Positions 49,980 through 59,305 of a stretch of 64,000 bases of DNA are shown here, piece after piece (the stretch's first letter is position 1; each line of letters opens with the position of its first letter). A program made the translations under genes and the position numbers. A model generated the notes under the pieces. It worked only from the letters and a program-made list of their open reading frames with translations. It did no database searches and was not told the DNA's origin. The DNA comes from Lasiosphaeria ovina (lineage: Eukaryota; Ascomycota; Sordariomycetes; Sordariales; Lasiosphaeriaceae): contig JAULSN010000002.1 of NCBI GenBank assembly GCA_033439765.1, forward strand, positions 1,922,001-1,986,000, in the 5' to 3' direction.

Positions 49980-50342
49980 ATGTCCCACGAAACTCGCTAG
50001 CCAACAACCGTCATTGAGATGACGAAGCCATGGAGTGCCGCCTGGAACGGCGTTGAGAGAAATGATACGGCAATCAGCATCGCCATTACCGCCGCTCACG
50101 GGGCGACAGGCTTCAACATGGCCAAGACCTGGGAGGACACCAGAAGCATCACCATCGGTTCCCGTTCCGAAACAATCCGCCCCCATGGCTATGAGAGAGT
50201 CATCACCATCGTGAGCCACACTCGCAATCCGGATTGGACCAAGACCAAAAATAAGTGGGGTAAGCGCTCATTCAGCTGGCTGGGGAATGGGGAAGTGACG
50301 TTCAAGGTCGAGTCTTGCGCCGAGGAGGAGGCCCCGAAATAG
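49980..50342 (+). CDS. small orphan protein with an early in-frame amber codon
   Basis: The ATG at 49980 has an ideal fungal context (AACATGTCC), but its frame reads MSHETR then TAG at 49998-50000. The same frame continues open through an ATG at 50019 to the stop at 50340-50342. From 50019 the product is 107 residues with good codon use: MTKPWSAAWNGVERNDTAIS, then MAKTWEDTRSITIG and SFSWLGNGEVTFKVES. It has no signal peptide or membrane segment, is beta-rich in feel and ends acidic. Three readings are possible. The strain may use the internal ATG. The TAG may be a CAG-to-TAG mutation truncating a 120-residue gene. Or translation may read through. A TATA box 128 bases upstream of 49980 supports real transcription. 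No family was recognised. Confidence 0.5.
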
Positions 50343-53300
50343 GTAGGTAAGCACATCCCCCCAGATAGACAGTGGCGTGACACGGGGTAACACGGGCACA
50401 AGGCGGACTGATGGGTGGGCGGAGCCGATTGCTTGAACAATCAGTGGGTGGAGTGCGGGAGACAGGATTCGTGGCAGCGATGACACCTCTGTAGAGGTGG
50501 TTGTTTCAACAACGACCACGGCGTAGCAACAATACAGGATTTCAGGGCCTTCTTTTCTCGCAATGAATCAAGATCCTTGCTCATGCCTCTCCACTGCCAC
50601 CGCTAAACTCTCCAGCGGCGATGTGATCAGACCGCACATGTGACGCGTAGAACCAAGTCAAGGAGCCTTGTATCTTTTCCGCCGATTATCTTTCTTGAGC
50701 TCCATAAAGCTGCATTTGAGAGAGAGAGGAGGGATGGTCTTGTCCGCTTTCAGAACTTGGCCCTCGTTGTTGTAGGTCACTTTTCTCCCCCCCTCCCTTA
50801 AAAGCTAGGCAAATTTCACAACACCACGACTTAGCCACCCCCAAGCCAAAATGGATGCAACACGACGGTGCTTAATATTTCGGTGGTTTCTAGGCGGCCC
50901 ACTAGGCTTTAGAATTTTCTTATGTATTTATTGCAGTAGTACGAAGACTCCGGCCAAAAGAAAAGGCCCCCTCAGCCAGTGCGAAACACAGGTTAATACC
51001 GTGTTGCCAACCGCCTTTACTTAGGTGCAAGCTGTCGTTGCCGAGATTCTAGGCCTGTAAGCGTTACTGAAACGTCTTGGTAAGTTTACTTGACGCCTCT
51101 CATAATGTTTATAAGGCCTCTTCCAATGTAATTATGGCGTTGGCGCCCCGATAGCAGCCGTGCGTTGGACTTATCTAAATCTCTAATCGTACGGAGTAGA
51201 TGGCCACTTCCTTTTGGCCGGAGCCTTCGTACCTGACACTCCATAACAGTGAAAAAGCCATCAAGCGTTCAAGTGGTAGGTAGGTATTAGAGGCATTATT
51301 GATGTTCCACACTGCATTGACGACTACCCGAGTAAAACATATTAAATGACAACAGCCGCTCTCTCCATGACGTCATATTTGTCAAGCGGAATATCTCCAG
51401 GTGCCTCAAGGATGGAAGGTAGCGTTGTAGCCACTGTGGAATTAGCCTCGCATGCGACGCTAATACCTGCGTTTTATACATCGAAAAGTCTGACATCCCG
51501 CCTTCTTTCTAAGTCTAGGTGGGCAGTGCAGCGAGATTTGCTCTGCCATAGATGTTTGGATGTTGGAATAGAGGTCCTTTGTCTACGCCGTGCCGGCCGC
51601 TTTTTCGGTACATTGGTAACACAAGCACCTCCTATGCGGCGCGGGCCGGTTTTATCCAAAACTCTGTCACGGGATGACGTGGTTAAAACACTCTGAACAA
51701 GATATCTGGGACTTGAAGCAATACTCACAGGACGGACGGCACGGGTCAACAAGCTCAAATACGCCTACACGATACTAAGGTATTGTTTGAAGAATCAGTC
51801 GCGCCCTGGCTATCGACTCGAAGCGTGGACGCCGTAGATGTGCATCTGCATATGAGTGGATTTTGTCCTGTTCCAGGGAATCAAATGGAACTTTACATCG
51901 CGTTGGATGAAAATTTAGAAGAGCCCACTTTGAAGGGCCTTGGTTGCGTAGATCAGCGAGCGCAGTGGTCCGATATGAATGCTGGGCGGCCTCAATGGCG
52001 GGTTGTGTTAAAAAAAAAAAAAAAAAAAAAAAGGATGCTCACTGACCTGCTTCATATTTGGAACACTTTGAGGATGAGGCGGGTCTCGGACCCCGGAAGG
52101 ATTTCTAATCACAGGCTCTAATAACTTGAGGCGGGAGTCGCCCCCATAATAGGTAGGGACCTAGATACCCCGAATGGACCGAGCTTAACGATGAACTATA
52201 CGGGGCTTAGACAAGGACACTACGTAGGACTGCTCTGCGCGCCGCCAACACCCGCGCCGCCAACACCCTTAGACGCCGTACGGCGTTGTCAGACTACCAG
52301 CCTCGAACCGTCTCGGCGGGCACAAAATCGGCGAACTCTTATCGGGTAAAAGGTTGAGGAGGCAAATCTAGCTTGCCCGTAGTCAACTAAAGTATTGACT
52401 GTGGCCGTGGCAACTTCCCGCCCGGCGGCCGTATATTGGCATCGCCGACCTGCCGTCCTTGCACTCAGGTCTGCCCGAACACTTGCATCGGGCAACATGA
52501 CGAGATTCACCTTGATATCGACATTCCACTTTCTATTCACCGCATTGCCTCGTCCTTAGGTCACCAGATAACACGAAGACTTGACGAATCTGAAGCTTAT
52601 GTGGACCGAAGGGCAGAAAAGAACCAGATGTTGTGTATATAAACCTCCTCACCTCCCAGCTTCATCTGTAGGGCAGAGTCCCCTACAGCCTACGAGCAGA
52701 CTACTGAGCAGAGTCCTTAGTAGCCTACCCTGCAGTGTAGTTCGACCTACCCTGCACTTCGATCCAGTTACCCTGCACTTGGCTCCCCGATTTCGCTACC
52801 GCTTCCGCTCCGCCAGCTACAGTACCGAGCCCACTGTAGCACCTTGATAAGTGCTGTATTACAGGCCTATCAAGCACGCAGTTCAACACTTTTCCTTTCT
52901 TTAGCTTAGTTATCTACGAATATAGCCATTCCTTACTTGCAGCCTTGCCTCCAATATATGCCTACCTTCATAGCCCGGAAGCCGTGATCAGGACTCGGGA
53001 CCTCGGAGTCTATTGATTAGCTCCCTTAGATAGATATATACTATGACCGTAGCCACGGTCTTAGATAGAGCTTGCTTAGTTCTTCAAGCAAGCAATATAC
53101 GTTCACTGCACTCATATACTTTGAGTGGCAAACCCAGTTTGACTATATTACACGTGCATTAGGAGCTTGCCCATTATTCATTCTTCACTACTACCAATCC
53201 ACCAGACCCCATTATGCCACTGCATAATACAGACCTTGACCCACACAGTCGAGCGGTTTATAATAGGTAGGTAGTAGGACGGAGCGGAATTACCTCCTTA

Positions 53301-53465
53301 TCTAGCTAGTACCCGAAGGCAATAGGTATAAGATAAGACTATAAAATTTTTAAAATAGAGAGTGAATACGCTAGGCTATTAGGGCTATTTCTAGGCCTCC
53401 GTTTTGAAGTTTATTACTACTAGCTACGATGATTCAGGGACGAGACCAGGTTGGCCGACCGAGGT
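50343..53465. other. AT-rich gene-free island with likely repeat remnants
   Basis: Base composition and word use differ from the coding blocks, with many CTAG/TAGC/TATA words, especially in 50800-51300 and 52850-53450. It holds a poly(A) run of 23 (52010-52032), a TATATAAAC box at 52636-52644 followed by repeated CCTACCCTGCA-type words, and a 7-bp-stem inverted repeat CTTGATA/TATCAAG near 52845-52880. This suggests a decayed retroelement or solo LTR, but I could not find matching ends, target-site duplication or coding remains. Confidence 0.45.
52010..52032 (+). repeat. poly(A) run of 23
   Basis: Uninterrupted A23 after GGTTGTGTT. It could be a simple repeat or the 3' tail of a retroposed sequence. 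Confidence 0.9.
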
Positions 53466-55210
53466 CTAGAAGGTGCGCTCCCTGCCGCACTCCTTGTGAA
53501 GCAACAGCCGACTCTTCAACAACTTGGGGCTGATTTTCCACTCCAAGTACGCCTGCCTCTTGACGATGTCCGTGTTGGTGTTTACGTGGGCATGGAAATG
53601 CGTATTCCGATCTTTCTCGGTGGCGAGCCCTGCATGGCGGCTGTCAACCATGCTCGGAGTGATATGGATCACGCAAAGGGAAGGGCGGGGAGGGGGGGTG
53701 ATAGAGTCGACGGGATACGTACATAGTTCGCATGTTCGACAGTACATGGCTTCTTTCCTCGTATCGGGCTCATTAGGAGCGTCCACGATCAGAGTCTTGA
53801 CGAAATCATGCTTGTGCTTCTCTTTGGGGGCTTCCGGTTGGGTTTCGGGTGTCAGGCCCGGCTGCTGCTTCTGCTGTTGGCCTCGGTGCAGTTCTTCCTC
53901 GAAGCAGGTTCCGCAAAGCCACTGATTGATACCCCAGTCGGAGAAGCACCCGCGACACCATTGCACGTGCTGTCCTATCTCAATGCTTAGACACACAGCA
54001 GTCAGCAGACTGGATCAATTACGGTAGGATTTGCAACCAAGAGAACAGTGCAAACAAAGCATTGAACGAACTTACAGAAGATGGCACCTATGGCAATGCA
54101 TAATGGCCGTCGGGCGTTCCTGGCAGTGATATGCCTGGGGCCTACGCGTCTCCGTCACAAACCAGCTCTCCGGATACACAACGAGCAGTTCGATGTTCAC
54201 AGTCTTCCCCGGGGCCCAGTGCCGCAATTTGTGGGCGCCGAGGAACTTGGTGAGGGCGACAGGGTTGCTGCAACACGACAGGCACAAGGAGTAAGGGCAG
54301 TGTTTGCATTGAATCCGGGCCCGCACCTCCTTGGATCCGGGGCAGACAACGCAAAGTGCCTCGGGCTTGGCCAAGGACGGCCGCGCGGCTCCCCACTGCC
54401 ACAGCTCAGCGCGCACATACTCTTTGTGTGCCCGTCGATGCACCTCGCTGCAGCCGGGGCAAAGCCAGGCCGGGCACCTCGTGCAGTGCAGATGAAGCTG
54501 AGAGTGCCATATGCCAGCCCTGTCGAGTAGCGAGGTCAGCTCACCTTTCATTGTTGACTCACGCCAGGCAGGATAGATACGTACCTCGCTTGCATTTCTC
54601 GCACCAGCGACAGTGGAGCTGGCCTGGTGGTGCCTCCGGAGGGGCGGGTCGCACTGGCAGCGTGAGAACGGAGGGACGTGCTGCCTGACCGCTGGAAGCA
54701 TTGCCCGTGCCTGCAATGGGCATGTTGGGCAATGGTTCCCGCGTCATGGCGTGTTGTGGCGCTACACTCGACTGAGGCAACACGACTGGAGGAGAGATCA
54801 TGGCCGGCTGCTGTCCCTGCGGAGGCATGGGCATGGCCACCTGCGAATACCAATACTCAATGCCAGCGGGGGCCGGTATGCCGGCCATTTGGCCATGGTG
54901 ATGGGGGTTGGCGAATCCAGCCGGACTCGGGCGAGACTGATATGGAAGAGTGGGGGGCTGCGGAACGCCGATTCCGTGCGCTGGCGGCAGTGATCCGTAT
55001 CCCGACGTCCCGGAAAGCGGAAGATGATGGCTCGTTGCGATCCCAGGGGGGGGGCGGCGGCCACATTCCCGGGCCCTGCGGGCCCTGAGGAGGAGGAGGA
55101 GGGATAGGACCCCCGTAAAAAGGACCAGCTTGATTGGCCTGCGCTGGGCCTCGGCGATTGTTGTCATCCTCAGTCAAGCCTCGAAAGGCCTCTTTTAGCA
55201 GCCTCCTCAT
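53466..55210 (-). CDS. Cys-rich, probably zinc-binding protein with Pro-rich N-terminus
   Basis: Five minus-strand exons were assembled by hand: 55210-55007, 54957-54585, 54544-54076, 53985-53723 and 53629-53466, encoding 490 residues. Introns are 49, 40, 90 and 93 nt. The GTAAGT and GTACGT donors are good; the first (GTCGGG) is weak. The N-terminal 170 residues are Pro/Gly-rich (PIPPPPPQGPQGPGMWPPPP). Then come repeated Cys pairs: LHCRWCEKCKRG, LHCTRCPAWLCPGCSEVH, CVVCPGSKEVRARIQCKHCP, LCLSCC, MHCHRCHLL, VQWCRGCFSDWGINQWLCGT and YCRTCELW. Spacing fits several treble-clef or RING/IBR-like zinc sites, but no named domain is certain. A catalytic IBR ligase is possible but unproven. The gene is divergent from the HET gene, with 451 bases between starts. 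A C8 tract at the first exon's end could instead hide a frameshift. Confidence 0.65.
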
Positions 55211-55661
55211 GGTGTCCAAGTCTTGACACTACCGCTCTCGAAGAAAAAAAAAAAAAAAAGATTAGGATCTGTGTCGAGATGAACAAAATAAATCCATCGC
55301 CCATAGACAGAGAAGGGACAAGACGCAGAGTCTCTTTTCGGAGCCTCGTGCGGCTGAAGCAGCATGAGCCACTCTGATGCGTCGAAATTGCATCACACTA
55401 TTGAAATCTTGGCCCAATCCAGCTCTGAACAGCCCATTTCGGACATGTCTACTTGTGCCTCGGGTCAGGAGGTCGAATCGAATGGAAAGTGAGGTGGGCA
55501 GAATACGGGCGGATTACTCATCCAGACATGAGGCACCCACGACCTCTTGGACGCTCTCAACACGCCATCTTTCGCTGGTAACCAAATTTATTGCGTCTGG
55601 AACATTCGAAGTGCATCCAAAAAGAAAACTTCCGTCTCTTTTCCGTGTCCTAAGGACGAAA
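55211..55661. promoter_or_regulatory. shared divergent promoter of the Cys-rich and HET genes
   Basis: 451 bases between the two start codons, lower in GC than either gene, with an A16 run at 55244-55259. If the HET gene starts at the earlier ATG (55377) the spacer shrinks to 166 bases. Confidence 0.5.
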
Positions 55662-57611
55662 ATGCCAGAAGAGATCGCAGCTATGGAAACGTCTACAGGA
55701 CGGCCCACGCCCAACGAGCTTGATAAGCTATGTTCCATGTCGGTTACAGTGCCTGGTCAGTTTCGTCTACTGAGAGTGCGGCTGCTCGGCGAGGGGCAGC
55801 TGGTGGCTTCTCTCAAGACGTACGGCTTGTTGAAGGATAGACCGGAGTACGAGGCACTATCCTACGTTTGGGGTAACAAAGGGCAGGGGGAGATGTTCAA
55901 GCTTCAGGTAGACTGCGAAGGGCACAGCCACGACTTCGATCTCTTGCCCAGTCTTCACACGGCTTTGTTGCACATCATGTCGCATGTCCCCGGCCAGGAG
56001 CGGATTCTGTGGACGGACCGCATCTGCATCCGCCAGATTGATGAGGACGAAAAGAACCCACAGGTGGTCCAAGATAATAAGGCCGACAATACCGTACAGG
56101 TAGCCCAGATGGCAGAGATTTACAAAAAGGCCCAGCGCGTCCTGGTGTGGCTGGGCAAGCCGGCACGCCATCTCGGCGAGATGGACGTCGCACACAACTT
56201 GGGCACGAGCCGCCGCCTGCTTGACGTTGCGGACACCGTGTCGGACCTTGCTAAAAACGCCGGCCCGAGATTCGACCCGCGCGGGACGGCAGGTCTCCCT
56301 CCGGCCAGCGACCCCGTCTGGGCCGTCTTCTCCGACATTGTGCGCAAGGACTGGTACAAGCGCATCTGGACGCTACAGGAGGCGGTCCTCGCTCAGGAGC
56401 TGACGGTCCACTACGGCGCCCACGTCCTCGCCTGGGACGACGTCGAGCGGCTGGTGAACGTCTACGGCCAGGTGCCCGTGCTCCGCGACCAGGACGACCG
56501 CCGCGACCGGGACAATTTCCGCGACCCGGACGACCTCCAGCAACGGTGGCGGTGGCGCTTCCATCACGTCATGTGGATTCACGAGTACCAGCACTATCTG
56601 CGGCAGACGCCGCCCAAGACGATCGCCTTAGCCCACCTGCTAAATACCAGCATGTACAAGGCGAGCACCCGCGCCCACGACCGCGTGTACGGCCTTCTCG
56701 GCCTGGCCCACCAGTCCGTCCGCGACGGCATCGTAATCGACTATGACAGACCCCTGCGCGACGTCTACGTCGACGCCTGCCGCCAGATCCTCCAAAGGGA
56801 CACCAAACTGCAGCTGCTCAGCCTCCCGTTCGAGCGCGATGGCCGCGGCGGCCTGCCCTCGTGGTGCCCCGACCTCGCGCGCTGGAACGGCTGCGAGGTC
56901 CAGCGGCAGCCCGTGCGCCAACGGCGCAAACCCTCCACCTGCCCCGGCTCGGTTCGTATCTCCGACGACGACCGCCTGCACGTTCGAGGCTTCGTGGCCG
57001 ATACCATAACCGCCGTCTCGCACGCGGCGTTTCCCGGGTTCGCGATCCGCGAGCCGGAGCGGCGGTGGCGGCACATCGCCGCGTACTACCGCGAGTCCCT
57101 GGCGGTAGCGAAGGGGGCAGCAGGCGGAACGGACACGGGCACGGACTCGGCAGTGGCCGTGCATGCCGAGTCCGTGCACTGGCGGACGCTGATCGCCGAC
57201 CGGCACGGCTTCGAGGGCGCCCTCATGACGACGGCCGAGGCGGAGCGCGGGTACCGGAGCTACTTTGCGCGGGGCGAGGCGGCAAAGGCGCAGCGGTCGG
57301 CCGAGGAGACGAGGTTGGCCGACACGTACTCTGCGTACGTGCTCGAGGCCTGTAATCGGCGCAAGTTCGCTCGGACGAAGGGGGGCCGGGTAGGGCTCGC
57401 GCCCGAGACGTGCCAGGTCGGCGATGTCGTGTGCGTGTTTCAAGGCGCCGTGGTACCGCATGTGCTGCGGCGTAATATTGATGATGATGGGGGCGCTTCG
57501 AGGACTTTTACATTCCTTGGGGACTGCTATGTTTATGGCTTGATGGAGTCGGCTGCTGTCGACGCATTTGACGAAGGGTTAGAGCAGGGACGCGAGTTTG
57601 TTCTCACCTGA
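55662..57611 (+). CDS. HET-domain (heterokaryon incompatibility) protein
   Basis: Single exon, 649 residues from the ATG at 55662. The same frame opens at an ATG at 55377 (744 residues), but the extra 95 codons are AT-richer and unlike the rest. The HET domain starts near residue 63. It has the classic order: YEALSYVWGN, then ILWTDRICIRQIDEDEKN where the consensus is WIDAICINQ, then VAQMAEIYKKAQRVLVWLG, and WYKRIWTLQEAVLAQELTVH. HET domains trigger growth arrest and death on allorecognition, often as an output domain. Here it stands alone, with a long C-terminal region (CRQILQRDTKLQLLSLPFER, SLPSWCPDL-like sequence and ETCQVGDVVCVFQGAVVPHV) typical of stand-alone HET proteins. There is no NACHT or WD repeat. 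The Arg replacements in the second motif are unusual. Confidence 0.93.
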   Translation: MPEEIAAMETSTGRPTPNELDKLCSMSVTVPGQFRLLRVRLLGEGQLVASLKTYGLLKDRPEYEALSYVWGNKGQGEMFKLQVDCEGHSHDFDLLPSLHTALLHIMSHVPGQERILWTDRICIRQIDEDEKNPQVVQDNKADNTVQVAQMAEIYKKAQRVLVWLGKPARHLGEMDVAHNLGTSRRLLDVADTVSDLAKNAGPRFDPRGTAGLPPASDPVWAVFSDIVRKDWYKRIWTLQEAVLAQELTVHYGAHVLAWDDVERLVNVYGQVPVLRDQDDRRDRDNFRDPDDLQQRWRWRFHHVMWIHEYQHYLRQTPPKTIALAHLLNTSMYKASTRAHDRVYGLLGLAHQSVRDGIVIDYDRPLRDVYVDACRQILQRDTKLQLLSLPFERDGRGGLPSWCPDLARWNGCEVQRQPVRQRRKPSTCPGSVRISDDDRLHVRGFVADTITAVSHAAFPGFAIREPERRWRHIAAYYRESLAVAKGAAGGTDTGTDSAVAVHAESVHWRTLIADRHGFEGALMTTAEAERGYRSYFARGEAAKAQRSAEETRLADTYSAYVLEACNRRKFARTKGGRVGLAPETCQVGDVVCVFQGAVVPHVLRRNIDDDGGASRTFTFLGDCYVYGLMESAAVDAFDEGLEQGREFVLT

Positions 57612-58574
57612 CGGTGCAATTTGTGAAGAGGCAAGGAAACTTAAGTCCGGAACAGTTTACCTCAGGCGAAGTACGCCCGGCAGTTACCACGATCGTGTGT
57701 AAGGGAGCGGCTGACTTAGTATGCTGTTCAGACGTAAAGAAATCGTTGGTGATAGCACCTCATCATCGATTAGCATCATTTGCACATGCCCTTGCACGAC
57801 TGACTCTAACAAGCGGCCCGCAGAATAAACGGGTCACAGGCTGGTATGATTAGCTCTTGCCTCAGGTCTAGTTCTTGATATGCCTGTCTATCCTAACTTG
57901 GATTCTATCTCGAAACAATAGCTCTAAACGACATAAACGAACATTAAACACCCATTATCTGGGGTACTTTGCCCTAGCTTCTAGCCATTATATGATTACA
58001 AACCCAACAATCAGAATTTCTATTTCCTCCTTCGGAGCTTGAACAGCCGCCGCTTTAAGCTGAGCTAGGCTGAGCTAGGCTAAGCGAGAGGTCATTTTTG
58101 AAGTCACCTCGGTCATACTTACCTTGGTTTGAAAGTGGTATTCTGAGCCTAATTTTAGGATACTCTTACCCCGTTTCCCCGGTTGCCCCGTCACTTTTTT
58201 CATATTGGAGTAAGCAATTACCTAGCTTACCTAAAATAAATTAGAAGAATAAAGGGGATGGCGTAGTTATAGTTGCTTAGTCTAACTCTATATTGATTAT
58301 CGCTAGCTCGTCGCTACAAGCGCTACTAGCTATTGCCCACTCGGATTCGTGCCTGGTATTGGCGCGGCCCTAAATCTTTATGCACTGTTTCCTTCCAGGC
58401 TTCCCGGGGAGATTCTTTGGTGGCCGCCTTGTTGCAGGGGAACGGCCCAGGTGACGCTGCAGGGCGGTATGGTCAACAACTCCGATTTCAGGATGAGTGG
58501 TACTAAAGTTTTCGATATTCTGCTCCCTCGTAAGCCCGCCCGCCCGCCCTGGAAAGACTGAATAGATTGTTTAT
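57612..58574. other. AT-rich intergenic stretch downstream of the HET gene
   Basis: No intact gene. From about 57850 to 58330 the sequence is AT-rich with CTAG/TAGC words and a short direct repeat (GAGCTAGGCT twice near 58062-58081), similar to the 50.8-53.4 kb island, so a decayed repeat is likely. Confidence 0.45.
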
Positions 58575-59013
58575 TTACGTGCCGTATGGCAGCTGCGGGA
58601 TCATGCAGTTCCAGACGCACGACAGCGCGGCGTACCCCTTCTTGGGCGCCGAGGCGCGCGTTGCATGTCCGCTCGTGGCGCTCCAAATCCACGTTTGCCG
58701 AGGCCATTTCTCAAACGACGATCCTGTCATGGCGTGCGGCCCTGCCAGTTTCTAGAGCTGAGTGGTCAGCCATGCGGTCCTAACCTGCTGCCAGTTGTCG
58801 TATGCCCTGCGCAGCGCTACCGCCCTGTTGGGGCGCAATGTGTACTCGACTTTGTTATCGAGTCCTTCATCTAACGTCACGAGGCCGCCACCGCAGGAGG
58901 GCAATGTCTCGTGCCATCTCGGGATTATCCTCGTGGCTTAGCATCAGCGCAAATATCATATTCAGGACCATATCCTGCGCCATCTCTTCACTGGCTGCTG
59001 TCGTAGCCGCCGC
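58575..59013 (-). pseudogene. broken gene fragment of unknown function
   Basis: Read on the minus strand. From 59013 (after a TACCTAG acceptor-like site) a frame with strong coding character reads TTAASEEMAQDMVLNMIFAL and SHEDNPEMARDIAL. A one-base frame change then leads to GGGLVTLDEGLDNKVEYTLR and NRAVALRRAYDNWQQ. The same frame meets a TAG (58753-58755 region, CTCTAG), then continues with high GC3 through SSFEKWPRQTWIWSATSG and KKGYAALSCVWNCMIPQLPY to TAA at 58575-58577. No upstream exon is found. One frameshift, one nonsense codon and a missing 5' end make this a relic. The TAG would be explained by a C-to-T change of CAG. Function not recognised. Confidence 0.45.
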
Positions 59014-59305
59014 CTAGGTACGGAAAGCAAGGTACATCAATTCTAATGAACTAACTAGGCGAGAGAAGAAACAAATAGAGCTGCCCTCCTCCTAACCGGA
59101 GGCGTCGTCTAGCCACCTATTAATAGAGTGGCCAAGGCGAGAAGTTAGTATTAAATTACTTTAGGTAATGGGGTCCGGACCCATGAATCTCAGAGTCAAC
59201 AATCCCTATTATACTCAACCGTGTACCTAGGTAGTTTCCCAGCCCACTATCCATCTCTTACACTATAAGGGAGGGTGTTCTCACACAAGATACACAATCC
59301 GGGCT

